This document shows, in pieces, positions 17,694 through 26,569 of a DNA stretch of 64,000 nt. Each line of letters starts with the position of its first letter. The stretch's first letter is position 1. A program made the translations under genes and the position numbers. The notes under the pieces are model-generated. The model did not search any database, was not told the origin of the DNA, and saw only the letters and a list, made by a program, of their open reading frames with translations. The DNA is from an uncultured bacterium (GTDB lineage Bacteria; Bacillota; Clostridia; Oscillospirales; Ruminococcaceae). The stretch spans positions 20,509-84,508 of the forward strand of contig CAKXHL010000009.1 of the NCBI GenBank assembly GCA_934875375.1, read 5' to 3'.

Positions 17694-19437
17694 TCCTTCC
17701 AGCCTGATTCGTTTGGCCAAAATGATGAAGCCATATATGAAATACCTCTACTTTGTCTTTTTCTGCGTTTTGGTTTCTAATCTTGGCGTATTGGTGAAAC
17801 CGTATCTAGTTAAGATTATTATTGACGATTTTTTGACCAAAGGTTTGCCACAGAATGGTATCTATTCGATTACGGGATTGGGAATCAGCTATTTTCTGGT
17901 AGTGCTTATCAGCGTTGGATTCACTATGGCGCAGCGTCGCACACTGGCTCGGTTTGGGCAAGCGATTCTGCATAAGCTTCGAACCAATGTGATGGATCAT
18001 ATTCTGCATATGCCAATTAAAACGTTGGATAAATACGGAAGTGGCCGGCTGATTACCAGATCAACAAACGATGTAGAAACATTGGACGAATTCTATTCTG
18101 ATATTCTGGTTACGCTGTTCCAGGATATTCTTTTGCTAATCAGCTTGGTGTTTATGATGATCCAAATGGATTGGCAGCTGGCATTGGTGGCATTTATTGG
18201 TATTCCGATTATTGCGCTGATTACCATATCGATACGAAAAGTACTCAAGCGGAATTTCGAGCGGATGAAAGCAATTATTGGGCGAATCAACGGATTTTTT
18301 GCAGAAAATATCGCAGGCATGCGAATTGTGCAGGCATTTAACCGGCAGAAAAATAAACTTCAGGAATTTCAAGAATTGAACGAATCGTATTTGACGACAA
18401 CTTTGATTCAGCTGAAACTGCACAGTATGTTGCGGCCTGCCATGGAGGTAGTGAACTCCATGATTATTGCGCTGCTGATTTGGTTTGGATATAACCGGAT
18501 TGTGGGCAATTTGGGTGGCAGCGCAGTATTGAAGTTGGGTGTTTTATACGCGTTTACCGACTATGTGAAGCAGTTTTTTGAGCCTATTAATGAATTAGCC
18601 GAAACCTACACGACCATTCAGTCGGCGTTGGTATCTGCAGACCGCATTTTTTCTTTGTTGGATGAAAAGAATCAGGAGGACCCGTTTGAAGGAGATTGGA
18701 GTCAGCCAATCATTGGAAAAGTGGAATTTAGAGACGTATGGTTTGCTTATGATGCGGATAACTGGATTTTAAAAGGTGTTAGCTTTACAGTAGAACCAGG
18801 AGAAAAAGTAGCTTTTGTCGGCAGTACTGGGGCTGGTAAAACCACCATTATCAATCTGATTGGGCGCTATTATATTCCACAAAAAGGTACGGTTCTGATT
18901 GATGATATACCACTAGAACGTTGGCAACTGAAAACATTGCGCAGTGGAATTTCAGTAGTATTGCAGGACGTGTTTTTATTTGTAGGATCGATCGCAGATA
19001 ATATCAGTATCCACGGTGAATTAAGTGAGGAGCGGATTCAACAGGCGTTGGAAGTATCCTGTGCCAGCGAATTTGTTGCAGAATGCGGCGGATTGAAAGG
19101 AGAAGTTACGGAAGCCGGGATGAATTTTTCGACAGGGCAAAGGCAGCTTCTTTCTTTTGCAAGAGCTATTGCACGGGATCCGGCAATTTTGGTACTGGAT
19201 GAAGCAACCGCTCATATCGACACCGATACCGAACAGATGATTCAGGACTCTATCGGAAAAATTTCAAAAGACCGGACTTCTATTTTTATTGCACACCGCT
19301 TGTCCACGATTCAATCTTGCGACTGTATTTTTGTATTGGAAAAAGGTCAGATTATAGAGCAGGGAAATCATGAGACACTGATGCGAAAAAATGGAAAATA
19401 CGCTGCTTTGGTCCACTCCGGACAAAAGGATAGTTAA
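17680..19437 (+). CDS. ABC exporter half-transporter, catalytic partner (BmrD/YheH-like)
   Basis: A 585-residue ABC exporter subunit paired with the preceding gene. Start ATG 17680, with AGGAAGGGGGAG upstream and overlapping the previous stop. The membrane domain spans about 1-320, and the ATPase has Walker A GSTGAGKTT, Q-loop VVLQDVFLF, Walker B LVLDEA with the catalytic Glu and switch His in AHRLST. Its signature motif is changed to FSTGQRQ (LSGGQ in most), which, with the Asp in the partner, makes one of the two nucleotide sites of the dimer degenerate. This is the normal asymmetry of BmrCD-type exporters. Confidence 0.92.
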   Translation: MKKNNPSSLIRLAKMMKPYMKYLYFVFFCVLVSNLGVLVKPYLVKIIIDDFLTKGLPQNGIYSITGLGISYFLVVLISVGFTMAQRRTLARFGQAILHKLRTNVMDHILHMPIKTLDKYGSGRLITRSTNDVETLDEFYSDILVTLFQDILLLISLVFMMIQMDWQLALVAFIGIPIIALITISIRKVLKRNFERMKAIIGRINGFFAENIAGMRIVQAFNRQKNKLQEFQELNESYLTTTLIQLKLHSMLRPAMEVVNSMIIALLIWFGYNRIVGNLGGSAVLKLGVLYAFTDYVKQFFEPINELAETYTTIQSALVSADRIFSLLDEKNQEDPFEGDWSQPIIGKVEFRDVWFAYDADNWILKGVSFTVEPGEKVAFVGSTGAGKTTIINLIGRYYIPQKGTVLIDDIPLERWQLKTLRSGISVVLQDVFLFVGSIADNISIHGELSEERIQQALEVSCASEFVAECGGLKGEVTEAGMNFSTGQRQLLSFARAIARDPAILVLDEATAHIDTDTEQMIQDSIGKISKDRTSIFIAHRLSTIQSCDCIFVLEKGQIIEQGNHETLMRKNGKYAALVHSGQKDS

Positions 19438-19444
19438 TTGTCTT

Positions 19445-19483
19445 GAAAAAAGACCGGTTGGAAGTTCCAACCGGTCTTTTGGC
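19445..19483. terminator. Bidirectional terminator
   Basis: AAAAAAGACCGGTTGGAA / TTCCAACCGGTCTTTT. It closes the ABC exporter operon on the plus strand and the small membrane peptide gene on the minus strand. Confidence 0.85.
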
Positions 19484-19485
19484 TT

Positions 19486-19608
19486 TTACTGGCACATAGT
19501 ATAACGATAGAAATACAGCGCGGCGAAAATCAGAACAATCCAGATCAGCCACTGCTGTGCGGTATTATTCGAATAAGGACAGCTATTGTAATCAGAGCAG
19601 CACGCCAT
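19486..19608 (-). CDS. Small (40-residue) membrane peptide
   Basis: A short gene found by reading the minus strand: ATG at 19608, AAAGGAGGTG eight bases upstream, stop at 19486. The N-terminus is Cys-rich (MACCSDYNSCPYS), followed by a polar NNTAQQW stretch and one hydrophobic helix (WLIWIVLIFAALYFY) and a short RYTMCQ tail. The near-perfect ribosome site, the tight fit to the terminator and the clear single-span topology support translation. I do not recognise the family; spore-coat-associated or stress small proteins of Firmicutes have similar layouts. Confidence 0.6.
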   Translation of the reverse strand: MACCSDYNSCPYSNNTAQQWLIWIVLIFAALYFYRYTMCQ

Positions 19609-19715
19609 AGTAGCACCTCCTTTCCCTTAGGCTCTTTTCATTTTATGCGCAAAGAAAGGGTTCGGCGCATGTCCCTTAAAATTGGAGCAGATATACGAGT
19701 TTTTCGTAGATTTGG

Positions 19716-19744
19716 TTGACATAACCATTTTAGAATGATATAAT
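19716..19744 (+). promoter_or_regulatory. Promoter of tRNA-Leu
   Basis: Consensus TTGACA (19716-19721), 17-base spacer and TATAAT (19739-19744), 64 bases before the tRNA. This is the strongest promoter match in the window. Confidence 0.85.
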
Positions 19745-19808
19745 ATCATCCGTGACCGAGTGGTAGTACCACGGCTTTTCCCTCAAGGAGCGTTTTGTTC
19801 CATTAAAT

Positions 19809-19891
19809 GCGGCAGTGCTGGAATCGGCAGACAGGCACGTTTGAGGGGCGTGTGCGCGAGCGTGTGGGTTCAAGTCCCATCTGCCGCACCA
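19809..19891 (+). tRNA. tRNA-Leu (anticodon GAG)
   Basis: An 83-base class II tRNA with encoded CCA. The acceptor stem is GCGGCAG/CTGCCGC. The anticodon stem CACGT/GCGTG holds the loop TTGAGGG, giving GAG, which reads CUC/CUU leucine codons. There is a short variable arm (TGCGCGAGCGT), and the T loop TTCAAGT sits in a GTGGG/CCCAT stem. It is a single-gene transcription unit with its own promoter and terminator, followed by a run of three damaged genes. Confidence 0.95.
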
Positions 19892-19892
19892 T

Positions 19893-19946
19893 AACTGGAC
19901 ATCAATTTTGATACAATGAGTATCACGATTGGTGTCCAGTTTTTTA
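19893..19946 (+). terminator. Terminator of tRNA-Leu
   Basis: AACTGGACATCAAT...ATTGGTGTCCAGTT followed by TTTTT directly after the CCA end; one internal mismatch. Confidence 0.8.
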
Positions 19947-19970
19947 TAAGAAAAACAAGGAGGAAAGTAT

Positions 19971-20519
19971 ATGCCTTCTTTGATTTTGGAAGTACCCGAT
20001 GAAACACATTAGCTAGAATATCGTCGTATTATACATAGGTGGAAAAAACTAGAAGATAATATTCAGCCCGAGTTGATGTGTAGAGACGATACTTCTTACG
20101 AAAGATGGCTTGAATATTGTGAGGATGATCGAAAAACAGGCTCGATGTTATCGACTCATGTTCCGTGTACGTTATATTTTGCGTTGAATGAGCAAAGGGA
20201 AATTGTTGGCAGCATCGTATTAAATCACGAGGATACTGAACATGGCCATCTGCATGTGGGTATTGTTCCCTGGAACAGAGGAAAAGGCTATGGTACTGCT
20301 ATGCTGACATTTGTATTAAAGGAGTGTCTAAAGAAAGGAATTCGGAAAGTGCATATCTGTCCAAATAGCAAAGAAAATATATCTGCCATACATACTATTT
20401 TGAATACCGGTGGGTATTTATTAGAAGAATTTATTGATGATGAGCGTATAATTGAACGTTATGAGATAATTCTTGTTTCGTATTCGATAACAATGCACAT
20501 TTTGACGAAAGGCCGATGA
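19971..20519 (+). pseudogene. GNAT acetyltransferase, interrupted by an in-frame TAG
   Basis: The gene starts at ATG 19971 with a strong AAGGAGGAAA site, but codon 14 is TAG (20010-20012). The same frame then continues for 168 codons with normal GNAT features: YERWLEYCED, YFALNEQREIVGSIVLN, the acetyl-CoA loop VGIVPWNRGKGYGTAM and NTGGYLLEE. The residues before and after the stop read like the family N-terminus, so a point mutation is the simplest cause. A downstream ATG (20073/20076) could still give a shortened product lacking the first strand and helix. The last 15 or so residues look atypical and may lie beyond the original stop. Confidence 0.8.
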
Positions 20520-20579
20520 GATGTGCCTGTTTAAATGATACTTCTTGAAGATGCAGAAATTTTGCTTTAAGCAAAAAAT

Positions 20580-20928
20580 CTATAATAGATAATTCCCGAC
20601 AAGCAAGTAGTAACCGGTATCTACTAAAAGAACAATCGCAATAAGGATGAGAATACCATAAAAAAGATGTGTGGCTGCTTTCCAATTTTTTTGTTTGAAT
20701 TTTTCGATAAAGTCAACCAGTTTTTCAAGTAGGTTCATCTCATTGGCGATATAAATGATGACAGCCAAAAATTGGCTGACTAAAAACCACAGGATTAAAA
20801 GCACAACGGCAGAGAGAAAATTTCCGGTTTCGCCACCCATCAGCATCACCGCATAACAAGTGGGATCAGTAACGCACGTCAATGCCCAGTATCCCTAAAC
20901 TAAAGGTACTGAATAATTTGTGTATCAT
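20580..20928 (-). pseudogene. Small membrane protein, probably frameshifted near its 5' end
   Basis: The open frame ending at 20580 encodes about 100 residues with two strong helices (NFLSAVVLLILWFLVSQFLAV and GILILIAIVLLVDTGYYLL) separated by a Lys-rich amphipathic stretch, but it has no proper start. A correct AAGGAG plus ATG lies at 20928 in another frame (MIHKLFSTFSLGILGI) that stops after 20 codons. Joining the two at about 20882 by a one-base change restores one gene, so I call it frameshifted. The family is unknown to me. It is second in a string of damaged genes after tRNA-Leu. Confidence 0.5.
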
Positions 20929-21010
20929 AATAGCTCCTTACAATTATCAAAAAGAGATTAACATCATGCGATATGATAGAAATATAAAAGGATGTGAATT
21001 TCTTCTTTTG

Positions 21011-21046
21011 AAAAAAGTGGTGAGACAAAAATCTCACCACTTTTTT
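21011..21046 (-). terminator. Terminator of the sigma/anti-sigma-like unit
   Basis: AGTGGTGAG / CTCACCACT stem with A-run and T-run flanks, 38 bases beyond the stop of the DUF4367-like gene. Confidence 0.85.
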
Positions 21047-21083
21047 ACTTTGTAACTTATCCAAAATAGAAAAATGAAATCCT

Positions 21084-21823
21084 CTATATGATAGGTTCCA
21101 AACTTTCAGCTAAAGAAATGATTTCTTTTTTTGTTAAAGAATCACCACAGATCGAAAAAGAATTGCTATTATCTGAAAAATATAAGAAAGACTGCCCTTC
21201 TTTTTGAGTGAAAAAACCATGGAAATCATTTATTGCAACTTCCTCCATATTATGAAGAGGAGTTTCTGAATTTAGAAAATCTTCGGATTGGGAAGAGGAT
21301 AATTTTTTTTGCAAAATCTGAATATATGCGTTCCCTTTTTTTAGGGTGATTTCAGAATAGCTGGGAGCAGTATCTATTTTTTCGATTTCATAATCGGTTG
21401 GTACATATTTGGGAAAATAAATCAACATTTGTGCGTTATCCAGCTTATTTTTCAGTTCATTTGTTTGGATCTGTTCCGTCAGTAAAATTCCTGTATGTGT
21501 TTTGTGTTGCTGCGTCAGCCAGGAAAACAGCTGCCATTATTGGCTTGGACAGCAACCAAACAGCAAATGACTACCATTGATGCAACAACAATTTGCGGGA
21601 CACCTTTTTTTGTGAAAAAACGTTTGACACTGTTTTTATATGACATCCATTTGGCTTTACGCAAAAGCTTTTTCATGTTTCGGGTAAATTTTTTGGATGG
21701 CTCATAGTCATCTGGCAGAGCCTGATAAGTACGAGCAAACACTTCGTCAGGATCAATCGATTTTTCGGGCATGTTGTGATGCATAAACTGCTCTAACAAA
21801 TCTTTTTGATCGTTCATCTTCAA
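21084..21823 (-). pseudogene. DUF4367-like anti-sigma-type membrane protein, frameshifted
   Basis: Two frames make up one gene. The first (21823-21515) has a cytosolic N-terminus (DPDEVFARTYQALPDDYEPSKKF), a basic stretch and a transmembrane helix (IVVASMVVICCLVAVQA), and stops just after it. The second frame supplies the extracellular part: LTEQIQTNELKNKLDNAQM, then IYFPKYVPTDYEIEKID and a C-terminal CGDSLTKKEIISLAESL, a DUF4367-like pattern. The shift lies at about 21515-21540. It overlaps the upstream sigma-factor gene by ATGA (21820-21823), the classic arrangement of a sigma factor with its membrane anti-sigma partner; here the partner cannot be made in full. Confidence 0.7.
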
Positions 21824-22341
21824 TCCTCCAGATCAAACATTTTGCGCAGTCTCATACGCAATCTGAAAATTTTAACCGAAATGTTCCCTTCTGTCATTTG
21901 ATATCTTTTTGTCAACGCTTTATAACGATAACCTTTTATGGTCGCATCGATAAATAACCGACGGTCTTTTTCCGACAGCTTTCCTAAATATAAAACCAGC
22001 TTTTCGTTGATTTCCTTCACTGAAAATTTATCCCATATGGAGCCTAAGGGGTTACAAAGAACTGCCTCATAATCTGCTAAGTCCTCTGTTGGGACATTTT
22101 TCAGCAAATAATCAAAGCAGACATTTCGAACAGTGACAAGCAGATATCTTTTGGTACGAGCAGACGAGGGCTCCTCAATTTCTTCGATATGCTTGAGTAT
22201 TTTGATGTAAGCGTTATGCACCAATTCCTCTGCAATATTAACCGGCTTAACAATCGAGGTCGCATATCGAATCATATTTTGATAGTATTGCAGATATAAT
22301 TGCGTGAATTTGTCAGAGCAATTTTGACCCTTTGCGGCCAT
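21820..22341 (-). CDS. ECF-like RNA polymerase sigma factor
   Basis: A 173-residue sigma-70 family protein. Region 2 is QLYLQYYQNMIRYATSIVK...AEELVHNAYIKILKHI, with the conserved DA-type helix varied to NAY. Region 4 is LGKLSEKDRRLFIDATIKGYRYKALTKRYQMTEGNISVKIFRLRMRLRKMF. The size and two-domain layout fit an extracytoplasmic-function sigma factor. It is followed with a 4-base overlap by a broken DUF4367-like partner, so activity may be constitutive or controlled differently. Confidence 0.85.
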   Translation of the reverse strand: MAAKGQNCSDKFTQLYLQYYQNMIRYATSIVKPVNIAEELVHNAYIKILKHIEEIEEPSSARTKRYLLVTVRNVCFDYLLKNVPTEDLADYEAVLCNPLGSIWDKFSVKEINEKLVLYLGKLSEKDRRLFIDATIKGYRYKALTKRYQMTEGNISVKIFRLRMRLRKMFDLED

Positions 22342-22460
22342 AATTCTGTCTTTCCTTTATTGTCGAATTTGTTGTTATAGTATCATATTCTATTGAAAAA
22401 ATATAGTTGTTTATTTTGCCTTTCTTTGGTTATCAGAAATTATTTTGGCAGCGCCACAAT

Positions 22461-22497
22461 AAAAAAGCAGCCGTGAAATATTCCACAGCTGCTTTTG
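22461..22497. terminator. Terminator after the P-type ATPase
   Basis: AAAAAAGCAGC(C)GTG...CACAGCTGCTTTT imperfect stem, flanked by A and T runs. On the minus strand it follows the ATPase stop at 22555. Confidence 0.75.
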
Positions 22498-22554
22498 TTC
22501 TCAAGAAATGGGTGATGAAAGGGTACGATAAAGAGAGCGATAACCTTGACAGCA

Positions 22555-25167
22555 TTATTTTTGATGCTTTAAAAGTCCAAGTGCCTTGGAAATTTCCATA
22601 ACGACAAGGGGTGTCAGAATCAGTCCCAAAGCGAGCAGATATAATTTCCCAGGAAGAATAACCAGTCCAAATGCGATACGTAGGGGGGAAAACAGAACGA
22701 CTGCGACCAATACGATGGAAAGCAATGCTGCCCAGTTCAGTTTATGGTTTCCAAAAAAGCCAATCTGGAACAATGAATGAACAGAACGCATATTGAATGC
22801 CTGGACTACCTGAGAAAGCGCTAATACCATAAAGGCCATTGTTTGCCCTCCGACCAGGGTCCCGGTAACCTGCTCTCCAGCTTGGAAGCCAATCAAGGTC
22901 AGAATACCGAACATGAATCCCTGCAGGACGATCCGGACGCCAAGGCCATGAGCGAAAATGCCTTCTTCTTTTGGTTTGGGCTTTTGTTCCATAATGTCCG
23001 GTTCCACCGGCTCCATGCCCAGCGCAATGGCAGGCATACTATCTGTTACCAAGTTGATCCATAAAAGCTGCATGGACAAAAGCGGTGTTTTGTGCCACAA
23101 CAGCATAGCTGCAAAAACGGTAATAATTTCGCCGATATTGGTACCGAGTAAAAAGCCAACAACCTTTTTAATATTGGCATAAATACCGCGCCCTTCTCTA
23201 ACGGCATCCACGATTGTTGCGAAATTGTCGTCCGTCAATGTCATATCGGCGGCGCCTTTGGCTACATCTGTGCCGGTGATACCCATGGCGCACCCGATAT
23301 CAGCAGCTTTTAGCGCAGGAGCGTCGTTAACACCGTCTCCGGTCATGGATACGACCTGACCTTTTCGCTGCCAGGCTTTGACGATACGAATTTTATTTTC
23401 CGGAGAAACTCGAGCATATACAGCAATATGCTCCACCTGTTCGTCCAACTGCGAATCGGTCATGGTATCCAGCTCAGAACCGGTAATTGCACGATCAGCC
23501 GGTTGAAGAATGCCTAATTCTTTGGCAATGGCAGAAGCGGTGACAACATGGTCTCCCGTAATCATAACTGGTTTGATTCCCGCTTTGCGGCAGGTAGCCA
23601 CTGCTTTTTTCGCTTCGGGACGTGGCGGGTCTATCATTCCTACAAGCCCTAGGAAGATCAGGTCGTTTTCTAATTCATCAGAAATGGGGGAGGCAGGCAC
23701 TTCACGAATCTTTTTATAGGCAACAGCAAGGACACGGAGTGCGGATGCACTCATTTCTTCCGTAATACGTTTGGCGGTATCCAAATCCCCCTGAATGCAG
23801 CGGGAAGCCATCATATCAAATGCACCTTTGACGATGACAACATTTTCTCCGTCGATCTGATTAACGGTAGACATGAGTTTTCGGTCAGAATCAAAAGGAA
23901 TTTCTGCTAGACGTGGATATTTTTGGCTAAGCATTTCCTGCGTCATACCATTTTGGTGTGCTGCAAGGATAATTGCCGTTTCCGTTGGATCGCCAATATG
24001 TTGCGGTTCATTGCCTTGAAAAACAACTGAGCCATCACAGCACAGGGTCGCATATCGAAGCAGCTGGCGAATTCCTTCGGAATTTTGTGTACTGATCTTT
24101 TCAGTTGCTCCGCCATCTCGATACGCTTCGATAAGAGTCATACGATTTTGTGTAAGAGTGCCAGTTTTATCCGAACAAATGATGGAGGCGCTGCCAAGTG
24201 TTTCCACCGCGGGAAGCCGACGGATAATAGCGTTCTTTTTCACCATTCGCTGAACACCAATGGAAAGAACAATGGTAACAATGGCTGGCAGCCCCTCTGG
24301 AATAGCCGAAACTGCCAGGGAAACCGCTGTCATGAAAATTTCCATAACCGGAATACCGTTTATAATGCCAACGATAAAAATAATCGCACAGGCAGCGATC
24401 GCAAGAATCCCTAGATATTTGCCCAGCTGTGCCAGCTTTTTCTGAAGTGGAGTTTGTCCTTCTTCTTCATTTTCCAAAAGATTGGCAATTTTCCCCATTT
24501 CTGTATCCATACCCGTGGCAGTGACTACTGCGGTAGCTGTGCCATAGGTAATGCTACAGCCGGAAAAAACCATGTTGCTTCGGTCGCCCAATGGAGCATT
24601 CTGATCAGTAATGGGCTGTGTATCTTTTTCCGCGGGAACCGATTCACCCGTTAATGCGGATTCTTCACTTTTTAAGCTCACACTGTGAAGCAGTCTGGCG
24701 TCAGCAGGAATAAAATCTCCAGCTTCCAGCCGGATAATATCTCCTGGCACCAAATCTGCGGCGTTTAAAATGGTTTCTTTTCCGTTGCGGATCACACGGG
24801 CATGAGGGGCAGACAGGCCTTTTAGAGCGTCTAGGGCTTTTTCAGCCTTACTTTCCTGCATAACGCCCATAACGGCATTTACCACAACAATGAGCAGGAT
24901 CAAAGCGGGTTCAAAAAATTCTTTTGGCTCCATTTCGATGCAGGCTATGACAAAAGAAATCAGAGCGGCACCAATCAAAATAAGAATCATAACATCTTTA
25001 AATTGGTCTAAAAATCTCTGCAGATTCGTCTTCTTTTTCTTTTCCCGTAGTCGGTTTTCACCATACTGCTGTTTTCGCTGAAGAACCTGCTCGTCAGTAA
25101 GCCCATAAGAAGCATTGGAACCTAATTCTTTGAGCACGTTTTCACCGGTTTCATGGTAAAAAATCAA
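22555..25167 (-). CDS. Calcium-type cation-transporting P-type ATPase
   Basis: An approximately 870-residue P2-type ATPase of the SERCA/PMCA-like bacterial group. The actuator motif is LTGESVPAEK and the ion-binding helix 4 is AVSAIPEGLPAIV (PEGL). The phosphorylation motif CSDKTGTLTQN carries the catalytic Asp; MTGDGVNDAPALK is the hinge; helix 6 WINLVTDSMPAIALGMEP supplies the N..D cation ligands. It probably exports Ca2+ across the cell membrane. I prefer TTG 25167 (GGGAG upstream) as start; TTG 25194 adds nine residues without a ribosome site. No regulatory partner is adjacent. Confidence 0.93.
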   Translation of the reverse strand: MIFYHETGENVLKELGSNASYGLTDEQVLQRKQQYGENRLREKKKKTNLQRFLDQFKDVMILILIGAALISFVIACIEMEPKEFFEPALILLIVVVNAVMGVMQESKAEKALDALKGLSAPHARVIRNGKETILNAADLVPGDIIRLEAGDFIPADARLLHSVSLKSEESALTGESVPAEKDTQPITDQNAPLGDRSNMVFSGCSITYGTATAVVTATGMDTEMGKIANLLENEEEGQTPLQKKLAQLGKYLGILAIAACAIIFIVGIINGIPVMEIFMTAVSLAVSAIPEGLPAIVTIVLSIGVQRMVKKNAIIRRLPAVETLGSASIICSDKTGTLTQNRMTLIEAYRDGGATEKISTQNSEGIRQLLRYATLCCDGSVVFQGNEPQHIGDPTETAIILAAHQNGMTQEMLSQKYPRLAEIPFDSDRKLMSTVNQIDGENVVIVKGAFDMMASRCIQGDLDTAKRITEEMSASALRVLAVAYKKIREVPASPISDELENDLIFLGLVGMIDPPRPEAKKAVATCRKAGIKPVMITGDHVVTASAIAKELGILQPADRAITGSELDTMTDSQLDEQVEHIAVYARVSPENKIRIVKAWQRKGQVVSMTGDGVNDAPALKAADIGCAMGITGTDVAKGAADMTLTDDNFATIVDAVREGRGIYANIKKVVGFLLGTNIGEIITVFAAMLLWHKTPLLSMQLLWINLVTDSMPAIALGMEPVEPDIMEQKPKPKEEGIFAHGLGVRIVLQGFMFGILTLIGFQAGEQVTGTLVGGQTMAFMVLALSQVVQAFNMRSVHSLFQIGFFGNHKLNWAALLSIVLVAVVLFSPLRIAFGLVILPGKLYLLALGLILTPLVVMEISKALGLLKHQK

Positions 25168-25704
25168 TTTAGAGTCTCCCTTCTTGTTTTGCAATATTTA
25201 ACCTGCTGTAAAAAGCAACAGGCTGTTCATCCTTTCTATATATGCGACAAAATGCACCTCAACTTATCTTGAGGTGCATTTCTTGAAAAGAACGCAACGA
25301 TCTTGGGGATAAAAGAGATTCCATAAAAATATACCATCTAAAATGTTCTATGATATCCATTTTACAAGACCATTCTCTTTTTTGAAGTATGAAATCATTA
25401 TACCAAGAAAGAGTAAAATGGCAAGATTTATCTGGAAAATTCACAATTCCGATTTGATTTGTTTGCAATAAAGTCGTATTTCCAAAGAAAAATGATTTAA
25501 AATGAACAGAGAAAACGTGCTTTTCAACAAATTTTGCGGCTATTACACAGTAAAATATATGAAAATAAGACCAGAATATTGACGATTTTAAGTATAAAAT
25601 CCAGTTTTTATTCAGGACTATTGCGGTTTCTTTTAAACGATGATATGGTATAGTTCAGATAAAGAAGAGGAGATTGGCATAGATACACTTTGCGGAGGTA
25701 GAAT
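25168..25704. other. Intergenic region with one hairpin
   Basis: About 540 AT-rich bases between the divergent ATPase and Spo0A-like genes. An AAATGCACCTCAA / TTGAGGTGCATTT inverted repeat at 25250-25281 looks like a bidirectional terminator although no gene ends next to it, so a short transcript or a lost gene may once have been here. No supportable ORF or RNA gene otherwise. Confidence 0.5.
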
Positions 25705-26490
25705 ATGCCAGAACAAGTCAGAAAAGTCATTATCTCGGACGGCGATCAGGAATTACTTTTTTTATTGCGGAATGCTTTTGTTTCGGTTGGATTCCAAGTG
25801 GTTACCGTCTCCAAAAACGGAAAGAAGTTGTGGGAAACTATTCGGAATGAACGGCCGGATGCGGTGATATGTAATGTATTTATGCCGCATTATGATGTCA
25901 TTTCTATTATGGAGAAACTCCGTGGGGAAAAAGATATCAATTTTCCGGTATTTGCCATTTTGTCCTCGTTTGACCAGGATTTTTTACTCGAAAGATTTTT
26001 GGCTGCAGGCGGAAAGGAAGTATTTCTTCGGCCAACAGATCCGGATATGGCCGCACAGAGAATACTCAAGGCACTTCAGGCAGCGTCTGGGCGCATTTAT
26101 ACTGTTGATTTTTCAAAGACTGCTTTTTCTCCAGAAGAAAAAGCAGCGCAAGTACTGAAAAGAATTGGAATGCCTGTGCATCTCAGTGGATATCATTTGG
26201 TAAAAATGGGAATAGGAATGATGTTTGAGCATCCAGAATATTTTTCTGATATGCGTGGTTTATGCCAAAAGGTGGCTGATAAGGCAGACAGCACGTATAG
26301 CAGGGTAGAACGAAATGTGAGAACGGCAGTGGAAACCGTTTTTGAACGGGGAGACATTCAATTGCTACATAAGATTTTTGGTTATACCGTTAGCAGAAAA
26401 ACAGGGAAACCCAGCAATATACAGTTTATGGCTACGCTTTATGAATATATCGCAGATCATACCACAAATGGAACAACACATATTATCTAA
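25705..26490 (+). CDS. Spo0A-like response regulator with degenerate receiver
   Basis: A 261-residue protein: CheY-like receiver (1-125) and a C-terminal Spo0A DNA-binding domain. The latter shows SGYHLVKMGIGMMFEHPEY, ADKADSTYSRVERNVRTAVETVFERGD and KIFGYTVSRKTGKPSNIQFMATLYEYI, all clear Spo0A_C matches. The receiver is abnormal: the phospho-acceptor position in VICNVFMPH is Asn57 instead of Asp, the conserved Lys is Arg109 (FLRPTD), and the acidic pocket reads SDGD. It therefore probably cannot be phosphorylated in the usual way. I infer a Spo0A paralogue or a lineage-specific variant, perhaps active constitutively or regulated by dimerisation. Start ATG 25705 with GGAGG upstream. Confidence 0.85.
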   Translation: MPEQVRKVIISDGDQELLFLLRNAFVSVGFQVVTVSKNGKKLWETIRNERPDAVICNVFMPHYDVISIMEKLRGEKDINFPVFAILSSFDQDFLLERFLAAGGKEVFLRPTDPDMAAQRILKALQAASGRIYTVDFSKTAFSPEEKAAQVLKRIGMPVHLSGYHLVKMGIGMMFEHPEYFSDMRGLCQKVADKADSTYSRVERNVRTAVETVFERGDIQLLHKIFGYTVSRKTGKPSNIQFMATLYEYIADHTTNGTTHII

Positions 26491-26494
26491 AATC

Positions 26495-26530
26495 AAAGGC
26501 CTGGAATCTAATCTGGGCCTTTATCTGTTT
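26495..26530 (+). terminator. Terminator after the Spo0A-like gene
   Basis: AAAGGCC...GGCCTTT with a supporting CTGG/CTGG-side extension, followed by ATCTGTTTT; modest U-tract. Confidence 0.6.
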
Positions 26531-26569
26531 TAATATCCCAAGCGAAATACGAGGAGGAATGAATCTTTT

